Part shown: positions 23,200-36,000 of the stretch, in pieces
How the letters are laid out: each line of letters begins with the position of its first letter
Position numbering within the stretch: the stretch's first letter is position 1
Assembly (NCBI GenBank): GCA_014621425.1
Contig: JAANBB010000064.1
Span: 1-64,000, forward strand
DNA: 64,000 bases
Source of the DNA: Cylindrodendrum hubeiense
Taxonomy: Eukaryota > Ascomycota > Sordariomycetes > Hypocreales > Nectriaceae
Direction of reading: 5' to 3'
Translations under genes and position numbers: made by a program
The notes under the pieces: model-generated
What the model saw: only the letters and a program-made list of their open reading frames with translations
Databases searched by the model: none
What the model was told of the DNA's origin: nothing

Positions 23200-24330
23200 T
23201 TATTCACGACCATCAATAACCTGGTGATGATGAATCTCTTTTTGACCTGTCTTTGGATCCATCTCATCATAACTTAGAAATATAAGTAGGCGACAGGTCA
23301 ATGCGCCACCGATATACCTCATTACAACGAAGGTCGCGTCCCTCGCACTGATAAATAGAAGGCTTGAGAGAACGAATGTTCCATACAGAGCTTGAAAGGC
23401 ACAGCCCGCATATAGGAAAAATGATAGAAGCAATTGGCTCTTAGTACCGGTAGCTTTGTCCCAACTCGCCGACAATGCTGATACAAAGCGGCGCTTAGTA
23501 CTTGGAGCTTCAAATGACTCAGATGGCTGGCGGTTCCGTGATAAGAAGCCCTGAGATGTCATACTATTTAAGAGCAACCACCCGAATAAGTGGGCGAGCA
23601 CAGCACTGAAGCACCATATAGCAGGTAGGGTAGTGTGCGACGGCGCAAAGCTACACACAGTCCACACACCAAGTGTGTAAGCGAGGTGAGCATTGTTCAC
23701 AACAGCACCGGCTGCTACAATATACGCGGGTAGCGATTTGATGAAGTAAAAAGTCTTCTCGCAATTGGTGAATCCCTTTTGGATGTCGGTGCAGCCTTGT
23801 TTGCTGCACGATGTATCGTTGAGCTTATCGTTCAGTCTTTGAACGGCCGCAACACAGCCATCTGGATCCACCAGACAAACGCAAGGGCTGCCTGCAGTAA
23901 TCAGCAGGGCCAGCAGGGGGCGACAGATGGCTAATTCGGCTGTATGTGCGTAGGACGGGCTAAGCTGCTGTAGAAACGCGGGGGTGAGTCCAAGTACAAC
24001 GGAGGCCGAGGCCATCTCGGCTTTGCGGAACTCGGGGAATGCCTCTAGGACACGGTCCATGATACCATAGCCGCCTGTTAAGTTTTTTCGATCATAATAG
24101 TATCCCAGGACGTTTGGATTTTCGTCTAGGATCGGAGTGATAAAATGCGCCCAGGCGGGGAAGAAATCAACCCAGTGCGCGAAAGGGAGAGCGCCGGATA
24201 TTTCACGATCGGCGAGAACAGATATCAAAATAATAAGGATAATGATGAAGAAAAAGATGATTGCAGAATGTGGGTAGCGATGACGAGCCATCGTTGCGAT
24301 GGTGTGTGTTGCTGTCGTGTCAGATAGCAT
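23200..24330 (-). CDS. multi-pass membrane protein of an unnamed fungal family
   Basis: Single exon. I choose ATG 24330 (376 residues); an in-frame ATG at 24597 would add 89 residues without membrane-protein character, and ATG 24291 is just before the first helix. The first transmembrane segment is an Ile-rich stretch (SAIIFFFIIILIILISVLA). The sequence FRKAEMASASVVLGLTP followed by RPLLALLITAGSP is the core of a family of polytopic fungal proteins that I know only as hypothetical. Four to five further hydrophobic segments follow (around LPAYIVAAGAVV, TLPAIWCFSAVLAHLFGWLL, LLLSFFLYAGCAF and FVLSSLLFISA). A Cys-rich loop (CVCLVDPDGC, CSKQGC, C) lies between. Function unknown. Confidence 0.7.
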   Translation of the reverse strand: MLSDTTATHTIATMARHRYPHSAIIFFFIIILIILISVLADREISGALPFAHWVDFFPAWAHFITPILDENPNVLGYYYDRKNLTGGYGIMDRVLEAFPEFRKAEMASASVVLGLTPAFLQQLSPSYAHTAELAICRPLLALLITAGSPCVCLVDPDGCVAAVQRLNDKLNDTSCSKQGCTDIQKGFTNCEKTFYFIKSLPAYIVAAGAVVNNAHLAYTLGVWTVCSFAPSHTTLPAIWCFSAVLAHLFGWLLLNSMTSQGFLSRNRQPSESFEAPSTKRRFVSALSASWDKATGTKSQLLLSFFLYAGCAFQALYGTFVLSSLLFISARDATFVVMRYIGGALTCRLLIFLSYDEMDPKTGQKEIHHHQVIDGRE

Positions 24331-25491
24331 GATGGATTGGTTTGAATGAAAGCAGTTAATTGGAGTCTCGCTAATTTCTGGCCGAAAGGCTGATACTTGT
24401 AGAGGGAAGTACGCTTGATTCCTTTGGCCTAAATCTCTTGGCTGCATAGCAGCTGAAAAGAAAGTGCAAAGAAAAAGAAATATCTCGCAGTCCGGCGACA
24501 GCCTCATCGCGAAGAGATCCATACCCGCCGAAACTCGACGAATTAGCCGCTCAGGTCGCCCCGTAGTGCCAAAGACCAACCTATAAGCGTCGCACATGGT
24601 ACGAAGTAGTTTTTAACGGCTGTATGTTTTACCTGTCATTGGGTCATCAGTGGACCCGCGTGTAGTAGCAACAGGCACTAAGCGGCCGGTTTAGTAGTTA
24701 TCCCAGGAGAAATTTAGTACCGCTACCCCTTCCTCGAGGTTCGGGCAAACATGTTGCCCACACTGGTGCTTATAGATTAGCAGAGTTGGCTAGTATATTA
24801 ATTATAGGCGAAACCCGGAGAAGTTTTGTCGATTCTTATACCTTGGACAACCGTTTGAGCAAACACGAAGAAGTAGCAAAGGAGATGCACCTGCTTCAGT
24901 CAATAAATGACGCAGTTGATGCCTAACATCAGGACGTACAAAACTCACTTGTGCTTGTATGACTGCAGCACATTAGAACTAAAGCGAACGAGGCTGCAGT
25001 CTACGGACTTGGTGATGAATGAAAGCGCCTCACTGTAAAAGGCGCTTTATTGCAGGTGGGAATGACCAATGATTGGATCTGCCAGGATGTGTGTGTGGGT
25101 CACATCTGGGTGGGAAAATGATGTATGTTTCACACATGGACGCTTCGAGGTCGCAAGTATTGATAACTATAATCACTCTCCGAAAGAATCAGCCTGTGGT
25201 ATATTTCAACGGGCGCGGAGCAGTCCCAAACGCAACCAAGTTAATGCAGCTGACTTAACAGGGTGACCCAGAGCACTACTGGCTAGGGGCTTCGGCTGTT
25301 CACCGGACCCCGTTATGTAGGTATGACCTTTAGACGACTGTAATCGCGTCCGAGTTGTCAACCAATCCACGTGTGCCAACCTGGTCCAGGCTGGTGGCTT
25401 AGACAACATTTACAACTGACTCATACCGTCAGCATATCCCATCTCTGAGTTTTCATCTCATCCGCGACAAATAAGAGGAAACACTTCTAAA
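24331..25491. other. divergent intergenic region
   Basis: Promoter space between the membrane protein (minus) and the Thg1-like gene (plus). No other gene recognised. An alternative longer start for the membrane protein would use 24331-24597. Confidence 0.5.
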
Positions 25492-26316
25492 ATGGAAGAA
25501 CAGCCCACGATGCTTGGTGAGGAGCCGCGCAAGTCACTTGCGACACGCATGAAAGATTACGAAGCCGCGACAGAAATCCATCTTCAACTATCTCAACCCG
25601 CCATCCTCCGACTTGATGGCCATACATTTTCAAAATTCACGGCACCATTTGCCAAACCTTTCGACGAGAGGTTGCACACGGCCATGGTCAGGACGTGCGC
25701 CGATTTGCTGATAACATATCCGACAGCTACCCTCGCCTACACACAGTCGGATGAAATCACTCTTGTGTTCCCTGACGGGGTTGGTAGCTTCAACGATCGT
25801 GTCATGAAGATTGCCACACTCGCTGCCGGATTTTGCTCCGTTCATTTCTATTCACACCTCATGGCCGCAATGGCCGAGACGCCTGAGCCGGCAGTTAAGG
25901 GATTTGCCTCTCTTTCACTGCCACACTTCGATGGCCGGTTATTCAATGTCCCAAGCGTTGAGGAGTGTGTCAACAATGTCCTATGGCGATGCCGTGGCGA
26001 TGCCATCCGAAATAGCATATCAGGCTTTGCACGAAGCCTTTTCTCGACAAAGCAATTACATGGAAAAAACAAGGACGACATGCTTAAGATGGCTAAGCAA
26101 GAGAGGGGTGTCATTTACGAGGAGTCTGTGCCGAAGTGGGCGCTAGAGGGATCGATCGTGAAAAGGACTCTCGTGAAGACGGAATCGGTAAACATTAAAA
26201 CTAATGAGCCGGTTACCGTGGTGCGGACGAAGACAAGGTGCGAGGATAGAGGAATGACGGAATTTTCGGAGGAGAACTTGGCCCTAGTGAGGGATAAGTA
26301 TTGGGCTGAAACCTGA
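25492..26316 (+). CDS. Thg1-like protein (TLP): 3'-5' tRNA polymerase family
   Basis: Single exon, 274 residues, ATG 25492. Thg1 superfamily members add nucleotides in the 3'-5' direction, either G-1 of tRNA-His or repair of truncated tRNA 5' ends. The palm motifs are present: ILRLDGHTFSKFT (D42, metal ligand) and YTQSDEITLVF (D87, E88), then HFDGRLFNVPS. After the palm it has W-R-x-x-D-A-x-R-N-S-I (WRCRGDAIRNSI) and KQLHGK. As I recall the families, canonical eukaryotic Thg1 has HINNLYNT at this position while TLPs have R-N-S-I. That places the protein with TLPs and suggests tRNA 5' repair rather than essential His-tRNA maturation, presumably beside a canonical Thg1 elsewhere. The subtype assignment is from motif memory. 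Confidence 0.9.
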   Translation: MEEQPTMLGEEPRKSLATRMKDYEAATEIHLQLSQPAILRLDGHTFSKFTAPFAKPFDERLHTAMVRTCADLLITYPTATLAYTQSDEITLVFPDGVGSFNDRVMKIATLAAGFCSVHFYSHLMAAMAETPEPAVKGFASLSLPHFDGRLFNVPSVEECVNNVLWRCRGDAIRNSISGFARSLFSTKQLHGKNKDDMLKMAKQERGVIYEESVPKWALEGSIVKRTLVKTESVNIKTNEPVTVVRTKTRCEDRGMTEFSEENLALVRDKYWAET

Positions 26317-27485
26317 AATGCCATCATGTCGCAGTAGCTACGTCGAGCTAATAGGCAACATCCATACATGTAAATAAACTGCAATTATACACCACGGTTT
26401 CCTGTCTCTTCGTTGAAGACTTGCGACTCATCCAATTTCGTGCAATATTCTTGCACGACGCGGCGCTTAGTCGCATGAAGGGAAGCAAATTTTCATGGTA
26501 AACACACTCAATCAGTAATACTTTGAGTCATCTCTCCGTCGACATATTTGCCGAATCCGCAACGGTTACATGATTCAATATTTAAATCATATACATTGCC
26601 TTTGGGAAGAGTTAGATCTCTAGCTACGTCCTGATCTTTAGACATTGCGCTATTGCTGTTACAACCTAAAACAAAAGACCTACCGGCAGTGTCTCGATAA
26701 CACTGTGCTGTTCTGGTTCAGTGACACAAGTCCGAATGGTTGCAAAGTACGCATTTAGGGCCGTTTTCAACCACTCATATCATCAGATCCGTCATGGGTC
26801 TCCGCAGGTGGCGACACCACTTCAACGCTGCTATAAGATCGGTTTACCTTCCCTGTGCAGCTCTATGTACACCGCTCTGTGCTAGACTTGTTGGGATCAT
26901 ACCTCGCCAAGGCCAAACACCGCCTTCATGGATCTCTCAACAAAGCTAGTTCTCATGGTCTAGATTCGTGAGGATCAGATATCACAAAGCGCCACAATCA
27001 ATAGTTCTCACCTAACACGGTTCTGAAGAAGTGCAGCTAAGTCAAACCTAATGCGATAATTACTAACGAGAGCCCCATGTCTTAGCCATATATTCAGCTT
27101 CGCACAATATTTCTCGCGAAATGCAGCGTCAATGTGCCACACATAAGACAGTCTACAAAATGTGTCCAGTGAGATCGTCGACTGTGCGCCCTTGCAGTTG
27201 TTTGATCGTCAATCAGAGAATCCCTTCGATGCATTTTGCAAATGGGGCTGGTTGAGGAGGTCTAGAATTAGCATCCGTGATGCTGTTGCAGAAAGGCTCT
27301 CAGGTAGTCTCACCATCGCATAGCTTCAATAAATTAGTGAGTAGTAGGGTCAATGGAGTATTAAACCACTTGAACTTGCCGCCAGGTGAAGTCCTTTTGT
27401 CTTCTCACAGTCCCTCATCACAGTCATTTATCGCAATCACTCATCGCAGCAGATAGCCATTCTATTAACTCGAAGGGCGGATACC
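26317..27485. other. intergenic, nothing recognised
   Basis: 1.2 kb between the Thg1-like gene and the next plus-strand gene. Frames are short and motif-free. Confidence 0.5.
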
Positions 27486-28445
27486 ATGACGAACTACATT
27501 CTTAACATCAAAGTCGACAGCGCAATTCTTGAGCTTCGCTCTCCAGATTCCCTTTGCATTTCCAGGAAGGCAAGACTCACTGCCCAGTCTCCCGTCGTTT
27601 AATCGCCGGTACTAATTCGTCCCGCTTCTATTAGGTCAACGATGGCTACTCCCATATTTTTCAGAGCGCCTCATCTGTGCCTTCCAGTGGCCAGGATTCG
27701 TTGATGGATACAAACACGTATCATTGGGTTGATCAATTCCAGGTGTTCCTTACACAGTCTTTCCACGAAGGCGCACTGGTAAGTACCTAATCCCAACGAT
27801 AGCAAACGAGTTTGACGGTTTAATTACGCCCCTACTATTGTCATCGCACCCTAACCTCATACTGTTTTAGATCTCAGAGGCCACAAATTCTGTCGAGATT
27901 CGTGCCGGGCAGTCGTCACACTTCAAGGATAATATGCTTCAACCCGCCACCGCTGCTGGTATGTCTTCAAAACTGGCAACGGACCTATGACCTAGAATTT
28001 GGGCTTAAAAATTAAACATCTTAGACCCGAGCATTTGGGATACTGGTGACGGTGCAGGACCAAACACGTCGTTTGGTGTTGGTGGAATACCGAACACCCT
28101 TCACGCTGGCATCAAACAGTCAACTGGAAACGGCCGAGATTCTATTATTTACGTTGACCCCAACGTTCATATTGCCACCGGGCTAATCCAGCTTACACCC
28201 AAGAGCTCAGTAAGCCCACTTAGCCTATTCAACAGCCTCCTCACATCACGCCTAACAACCTTAATTTCTAGTACCTCTGCTTCTGGAAAATGATTCACCC
28301 CAACGAGACCATTGCACATATTACACCTTCTGAGGGGTTTGAATGGTCATTTGATCCTGGTCAGACTACCAGGACATTGCGTTTCGGATATGAGGTGCCT
28401 GATAGCCAGAGTGGTAACGAGTCACCTACCTGGTTCCAGGAATAA
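27486..28445 (+). CDS. five-exon gene of unknown family with a GC-AG first intron
   Basis: Exons 27486-27569, 27635-27778, 27871-27958, 28025-28209, 28272-28445; 675 nt, 224 residues. All exons are short, so no single long frame marks the gene. Introns 2-4 have GTAAGT, GTATGT and GTAAGC donors and TTTTAG, CTTAG or TTCTAG acceptors. Intron 1 uses AAG|GCAAGA with a TACTAATTC branch and CTATTAG acceptor, the expected context for a GC donor; reading through it stops after ten codons. The protein starts MTNYILNIKVDS, has no signal peptide or membrane segment, and contains NSVEIRAGQSSHFKD and a C-terminal aromatic region (YLCFWKMIHP, FEWSFDPGQTT). It looks like a beta-rich soluble protein. I do not recognise the family. 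Its stop lies 292 bp from the retrotransposon. Confidence 0.75.
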
Positions 28446-28615
28446 GCCGGTCACTCCTGATTTGGGGATAGGATACTGTTTGTCCGGGGCTATTCCGAAC
28501 GCAAAAATAAATGCCATTGAGTTGTGATGAAGCTCTTCGTAATGTCTGTATGTATGGATAATGCCTAGCTAAATATGTCTATTGCTTGGTCTCACAGAAA
28601 TGTGCAATTTTATAG

Positions 28616-28736
28616 CCTCCAGTAAATTTCAACGGTTCAAGCCTGTGGATTAGGAAGGGACAGAAAGTTGTGGGTCGTGATGTTCAGCTTGGGTCTCAGA
28701 AAGACACGGGCAGGTTTATTCCGGATATAGCCTACC
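28616..28736 (+). pseudogene. left half of a reading frame split by the retrotransposon
   Basis: From 28616, just after a TTTTATAG possible acceptor, the frame reads PPVNFNGSSLWIRKGQ... up to the LTR edge. Its last base begins a codon completed at 36590-36591 beyond the element. A possible first exon (ATG 28527, MKLFVMS, then GTATGT at 28548) lies upstream, but this join is speculative. No family recognised. Confidence 0.45.
28732..28736. repeat. target-site duplication (left), ctacc
   Basis: Five bases immediately before the left LTR, repeated exactly at 36585-36589. Confidence 0.9.
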
Positions 28737-28918
28737 TGATGCGTTAAAACGCGAGGGTCACAATATGAGGGTATTCAGAATGTAAGAAAGAAGGTTGTTT
28801 TCCTATCTCTGCGGTCGTGGGCTCGGGACCGTAAGGGTCCGGCCCACGTGATCGCACAAGGCCTAATACCTCAGGCCTGACCTCGAGCTTGAAGCTTGGG
28901 ATCGGGCTTCCTGTATTA
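28737..28918 (-). repeat. left LTR (182 bp)
   Basis: Begins tgatgcgttaaaacgcg and ends ggcttcctgtatta. Compared with the right LTR it shows about 14 differences that are all C/T or G/A, plus one single-base indel in a run of C. Because transcription of the element is leftward, this is its 3' LTR. Confidence 0.92.
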
Positions 28919-29869
28919 TATCCTCGGTTTTTAAAGGAGGTTATTACTATCCCTAGTGATCCCTACTGATAATACCTTTCAATTTGTTGTTCTTTCTTTT
29001 TTCTTTCTATCCTTTATATTCTTATATTAATTATTTAATTATATAATTATATAGAGTCTTTAAGGGCTATTTCTTTATCTTTTATAATATTTATTATGAT
29101 CTTTTATCTTCTTTGAAGATTATTAGATTAACTATCTTAAAGTTAGTAATAATTTTCTTATTAATATCCTTAATTTAGATCTAGTTATTATATTCTAGGT
29201 TCTATCTCTTCTATTATATCTAGAAGTTTTTAAAAGGTATAGTTTTTCTTCTAAGTTAGTAAACCTATTATTATAAGATCCAGTCTATAATATATTATCT
29301 GTTATCTTCCTTTATAGGGCCTAGCTTATCAGGATAAAAGATATTAATATAAGTAGATTAGAGTTATTAATAGGATATTATAGGATATATTCTCTAAGTG
29401 GGGAATAGCTTGAGTTTAGTAATAAGATCTCTAATTATTTATTTAATTATAAAGAGATTAGTATGCTATTAAGATAGCTTTCTTATTAGTTTTTTAGGGA
29501 GATAATATCTATTATAAAGTTATAGATATATTTTATTCTTAGTCTTGAATTAAATAGGATAATACTTTATATTATACTATCTCTTTATCTTAGTAATTAT
29601 AAAGTTTATTATTAGTTATATCTCTTTCTATATAGTCTTATAGAGAAAGGGTAGGTTAATAATTTTCTTATTATCTAATTAGAATAATTCTAAGAGTTCA
29701 CGGAGATTAATATTATAGATAAATTTATAAATAGATATATAAGTTCTAATATTATAAATATTATTAAGGTTTTATTATAAGGCTAGAAGGATCCAGATCT
29801 AGTTAATATTAGGGCTTTCTATATAATAGAATTATAATATAATCTTAATAGTCTGATTTCTCTATTTAG

Positions 29870-30000
29870 AGAGACTATTAGCCTGAGGATAATATATTAT
29901 AGTTATTATAAGCTTAGTATTAAAGAAGTTCTAGAGAGTCTTCTAGAAAGGGAATATAAACTTAGAGTTATAGTCTAAGATAATAATCTTTAATATATCC
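29870..30000 (-). pseudogene. integrase catalytic-core remnant of the retrotransposon
   Basis: Reading the minus strand here gives a Ty3/gypsy integrase segment in which Trp/Gln/Arg codons have become stops: I-L-D-Y-N-S-K-F (family S-D-R-D-P-K-F), then F-x-K-T-L-x-N-F-F-N-T-K-L with stops where Trp is usual, then Y-Y-P-Q-A-N-S (family Y-H-P-Q-T-D-G). The D...PQ spacing fits the catalytic core. This fixes both the family and the orientation. Confidence 0.75.
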
Positions 30001-33000
30001 TAGTCTAATAATATAAATTATTAAATAAGAATTATAATTTAATAGGTTATTAAGTAAGTAAAATATCCTAGAATTAAAAGGTATTACTTACTTATTATAT
30101 ATATAATTATTATAAGAGTATTAAAAATCTTAAAGCTTTTAAGGGCCTATAGGGAATTTACTAATAAAATAGATAATAGATTAATAATAAAGTTAATTAT
30201 AATAATATATATAGGGTATTTTAGGGGTTAAATAGCTTAATAATTACTAATATAGGATTATCTGTTAATCTAATCTAAATAATAGATCTAATAGCTATAA
30301 ATATACTTTCTAATAATATAAATAAAATTATAAATATAGAGATCTAAGAGTTCTTTTATTATTCTCTTAGTTCTAAAATAATATTAGTTATTATAAGTTA
30401 TTTTAAGGATCTTAGATTTCAGATTATATAGTATATAAAGATAGGTATGATTATTAATACCCTAATAATAGAATAGTTTATCTTAGAGAATAAAAAATAC
30501 CTTAAACTTAAAGATATTTATAATATCCTTAATAATTAGCTAGGCTATTAATATAAAATCTTTACCTAGGATTATAATAATAATCTTTAAGAACTTTATA
30601 TTAATTATATAATCTTATTAGAATTAAATCTTTATCTTTTCTACTATTAGGACTTCTAAGACTATTAATATATTATTAAGAGTTATATAATTAAGCCTTA
30701 GATAATAAGAGTTAATATTAGTCTTAGAGATTATAAAGTAACTAAAAGTATTAGGGATAAAGTTCTTCTTATCTAATAGGTAAAAGATCTTAAGATTATA
30801 TTCAGAGAGATAGATAGAGATTATAACTAATTATTAGTTTACTTAGTTAGTACTTAATATCTTAAGGGAGGTTTTCTTAATAATCTATTTAATAATAGAA
30901 TAGTTTATTAATATAATTATAGATAACTTTATAGATTAAAGGAATATATATAGTCTCTTTATAATCTATATAAAATAGATAATTTTAAACTTTATTAGTC
31001 TATATTATTATTTTATTAATATAAGTATATAACTAAGAAAATATATAGGATAAATAATTATAATTAAGATATATATTCCTAGCTCTTAGATATAGTTATT
31101 ATAAAGGTAAAATAAGATAATTCTAAAGCCCCTCTTAAAATTTATATTAATCTATAGAAAGAGTTCTTTCTAAGGGTTTAGATAGCTTAGTATTTAATCT
31201 AAGATAATCTCTTCTTATAGGATAGTAAAAATAATCTTCTTATCTTATAATAGTTTATAGTAGATTATATAAATATAAACTTTATAATAATTAGGATTTT
31301 TATTAATAATTTTATCTTCTTTCTAGTCTTTAATTAAAAAGGTAACCTTTTACTTCTATAATAACTTAATAAACTATATATAATAAGGAATAAAATATCT
31401 AATATATCCTATAATTCTAATATATTATTTGAGATTAGTAAGTTAATAAGGGAATTTAAACTAAATAAAGGTAATTATCTATTTTTCTATTATATTTAGC
31501 TTAAAGGTATTAATATAGAAACTGAGGAACTAGATATTAGGATATCTAATTTAACTTTTCTTAGGAGAAATTATAAGATTCTAGGCTTAGAAGAGACTAA
31601 ATAAGATTTTTAGATATTTTAGATATTATTTTATAATCTTAGAAAAGATTATAATATTATTAATAAAGGTATAGTTATAATTTTTATAAGGGTAGAGTAA
31701 TTTATCTATATATCTTTATATATAAATAGGGGAATTATAGAAGTTTATTAGGACTATAATTAACCTTTCTAAGTCTTAATAGCTTATTATTATAAAGTGG
31801 TCTTGATATTTGAGCTTTATACTAAATTAGAAGAAGAAAGATAAGGTATTAATAGTTATAATATATCGGGCTTTATAAAGGACTTAGATAATATCTTCTT
31901 ATTAAGATAGAGGATAGTTATTAGAAATAGTGATTTTATTAAGAGTTCTAAGATTAATAATTAGATAGCTCTTAGACTTACCTTTAATTATATACTAGAC
32001 TATAAAGACAGGAATAGTAAAGAGTATAGATCTCTTAGCCTATTTAAGGTGATCTTATTAGTAAAGGAAGTTAAATTACCTATTAATAAACTTATAATCT
32101 TAAAGACTATTAGGATAGGATTTCTATAATATATAATACTTATATTAATTATTAATAAGAAAGACTTAAAGTTCTTTATTAGGAGGGACCTTAATAAGGC
32201 TTATATTAATCTATAGTTTTATATAATAGGTAATAAGTTAGATAATTATCTTAGAAAAGGTAGGATCTTTAATATAGATATAAATATCTTTATTAATAAT
32301 AATCTCAGGTAAGTTTAGTATCCTCTATATATAAGTTTAATAAGGAACTTATAAGGTCTTAGGAAGAAGTTTAGTTAGGAGTTTAATTAGAGCCTTGAAT
32401 AATAAGGGCTTTCTTGAGGGATTATTATTATAAGTAAGGAAAGTTATAATTATAGAGGTAGCCTTATAACACTATTTTTATAATAAATTAGCTTTCTATT
32501 AGTCTTTAAAAATAGTATTATTTAGTAAGGCTATTAGCTGGGCTTTCTAGGAAGCCTAGTTAATTCTATAAGATTTAAAGATAATAGCCTTAATTTCTCT
32601 TATAAGATTAAACTCCTATATTACTAAGGACAGAGAGAGAGTGATATTTATTATAAGAATTATTAAGGAGGCTATTAAGGGATCTATAATTATAATCAGG
32701 GCCAGAGTCATAACTATAGTCAGAATAGTTAGAGCTATAATCTAGGTCAATATAAAATAGTTCTTGTCTTTATACTTAAGGATATTTCTAATCTTCTACT
32801 TCTAGTAAAGCTTGATATCTTTTTTTATATTATTTATAAAGATTATAATAGAAAGGACTTTATGATTAACTATAATATATATTGCCAAGGGTATTAAAGT
32901 ATAGAAGGTAAAGTTATAATCTTTAAGGAATTCCTTCTAGGTTATAGTAATAGCTAGGGTTTATCCTGCAGATATAATAATAATTCTAAGGATATTAATA

Positions 33001-36000
33001 TAATAATTAATATATCTTTAAGGGTAAGAGATATTAAAAGGGATATAGAAGTTATTAAGAATATTATATTAAATCTATCTCTCTATAATAAGGATATTAT
33101 ATTTATAAGGATTAAGGAAGTTATTATTAAATAAGATTACTATCTTTAACTTATCCTAAACTCAGATAAATATAATAAATTTAATAATACTAGTTTTTAT
33201 ATTATTAATATAAAGGCCTTTAATATAGAAGGTAATAATAATCTACTTATTAATATACTTCTAGTTATTAATACTTTTAATAATAATAGGGTCTCTTTTC
33301 TTAATAATATATTTAAGGATTTAAAGCTAGTCTTAGTTAATTATAGAGTAATTATAATTTAAATTATTATAGATTTCCATAGAATAAGAGTTAGTTATCT
33401 GAACCTTAGTTTTTAAGTATAGATAAGTATAATTATTACTTTAATTATAAAACTAAGACTCTAGGAGGGTCTCTAAAATAGTCTAGGTTATATAAATTAG
33501 TATAATCAGGATCAGAACTATCTTTATTATAGTTAGGTTATCATTACAGGTCTTAAGGTAATAGAAGAGGTAATTATAACTTAGAAAGGTCTTCTTATAA
33601 TACTTATACTATAAGGATCTTACTAGATAGTAGGGCTTATTTCTAACTATCTATTAGGATAAGATATAATAATTAGTAAGATTATATTCCTCTAAGATTA
33701 TTTCTGAGAGGAAAGAGTGTTAGTAAGTCTTATAGGTAAAGTTAGGGTTAATAGGAAGGTTAGAGATTAATTTAGTTATAGTTATAATATAGACCTATTA
33801 GGATTTTACTAAGAAGGTTAAAGAATCTAATAGAAAGACCTTATCCTTATTATTAATATTAGAGATAATAGGGCTCTGGTTAGTCTTAGGCTTAGGTTTA
33901 GATTTAATTATTTAGTATTTCTTTTTAAAGGTAATCTTCTTTAAGCTATTATAATAGTTATGGTTATAATAGTTATTTTAGGGCTTATTTTAATAGTGAT
34001 TATTATTATTATTATTTTGAATTCTATAATTATCTTAGAAAGGGAGGTTATGATTATCCTATTAGTTATTATAATTATAATTATTATAATAATCTTAGAA
34101 TTAATCTTAAAGTTAGTCCTTATATTAATTATAATTACAATTCTATTTATTAGGATAATTATAGTCTTATTAAGTAGAAAAGTGGTTATCTTAATATCCT
34201 TATTATTATTAGGCTATCTTTATAATTATTAATTAAAAGTCTTTATATTCCTAGATAAAATTAGATAGTCTATCTTTTAATCTTAATATCTTAAGGAGGT
34301 AAGAGATCTTATAGTTAATCTATAGGTAGATTACCTGGATAATAAGTCTCTCCTCTATAATATTAAGTTATTTAATATATATTATCTTATATTAGATTTA
34401 TTATATAAAGCTAATATTATTATTAATAAAATTAAAGGTATACCTTCTAGTATAGAGATTAACTATAATTTTAATATCTAGATATTTAAAGTGAGCTATT
34501 AATTTCTTATAGAATTTATAAATAAGAATATTAAGAAGTTTATTATATTAGTTTATATTAAGTTTATCTATAAACTATCCTTAAATTTTATCTTCAAGTA
34601 TAAAGATATAATAATCTTAGAGGAAATCCTTATTATAATACTTAAAGACTTAGAGATATTTATAAAAGAGATATATATTAATCTAAATCTATTTATTCTA
34701 ATTAATAATTAGTTCTATTTTCTTAGAATCCCTATAATCTAGATTAAAAATACTAATAGCCTTCTTTTTAACTCTCTTCTAAGAGTTATTTCTAATTATA
34801 GATAAAATATAAAACTAATCTTATTAGGTTTAATAAAGAATATTAATAATTATCTTACTATTACTCAAAAAGTTATCAGAGAGTAGATTATAATAAGATA
34901 TAAAATTATACTAACTTCCTTATAAAGATAATAAATTAGAATTCAGGATAATCTTATAACTTTAGACTAAACTCTAAGGATTAGATAGTTCAGAGATATT
35001 ATCTTTATATTCTAGGAGACCTCTTATAATAATAAGCTTAATATTAGTAGATTTATTAAGTAAATTAAAATTAAATTATTTTATAATAACCTTCTACTAT
35101 TAGCTAAGATAATTTAGATTAATAATTTTAATATAAGATAATTTAAGAAGGTCTTATATATAATTATCTTAGATAGTAAACTTTAAAATAAAGTATTAAA
35201 GATTATAGATAATATTATTATCTTAAAGGATTAGTATTTCAAGGATCTCTTAAGTGAGAATCTTATTTAGAAAATAAGAATAATAAAGACCCTATCTAAG
35301 AGTCTTAATATTATGCGGATCCTTAAACTATCTAATTATAATCTATCTATTAAGATTCTTAATATCTTAAAAGTTTACTAAAAAATACTTATATTATATT
35401 ATTATATATATAGGATCAGATAACTTATTATTACCTAAAATATAAGAATAAACTATTATAATTCTAGGAATTATAATAATCTTATATACTTAAATTATAA
35501 AGATATTATTATTTTTAGAGATATTATAAATCTATTATTAATTTAATATAATAATATAGGGCCTTAAATAAGTTATAACTATTATAATAAATTAATTAAA
35601 GGATACCTATCTAAGAAATTATAATATTATTTTAATTTTAATTAACTAGGAAAATTAAATTTTCTCTATTCTTAAAATAAGATTAATTATCTATTATTCT
35701 ATCTTTGTGTACTTATAATATATAATCCTTAATATAATTTTAGGGGATCTAATTATAATCTATAATATCTAGAAATTCTAGATTTAATTAAATTAAATAA
35801 TAAAGAGAGTTAAAGTTAATTTTAATTTTACTAGTTAGAATAAAGGGAGATAATTAGTATTAATATTAATTATAATTATAAGATCTTAAATTAAATAAGA
35901 TAATATTAAGATTTTTATAATTAACTAATAGTAAAATAAGATATAAAGGTTAGTAATATAGTCTAATATATAGGGGTTATAATAGGATTATAAGTTTAAA

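Noticed and set aside
33960..34232. 90-codon frame in the AT-rich region, Ile/Leu/Val-rich
   Set aside because: Low-complexity product of RIP-type mutation inside the dead retrotransposon; not a gene.
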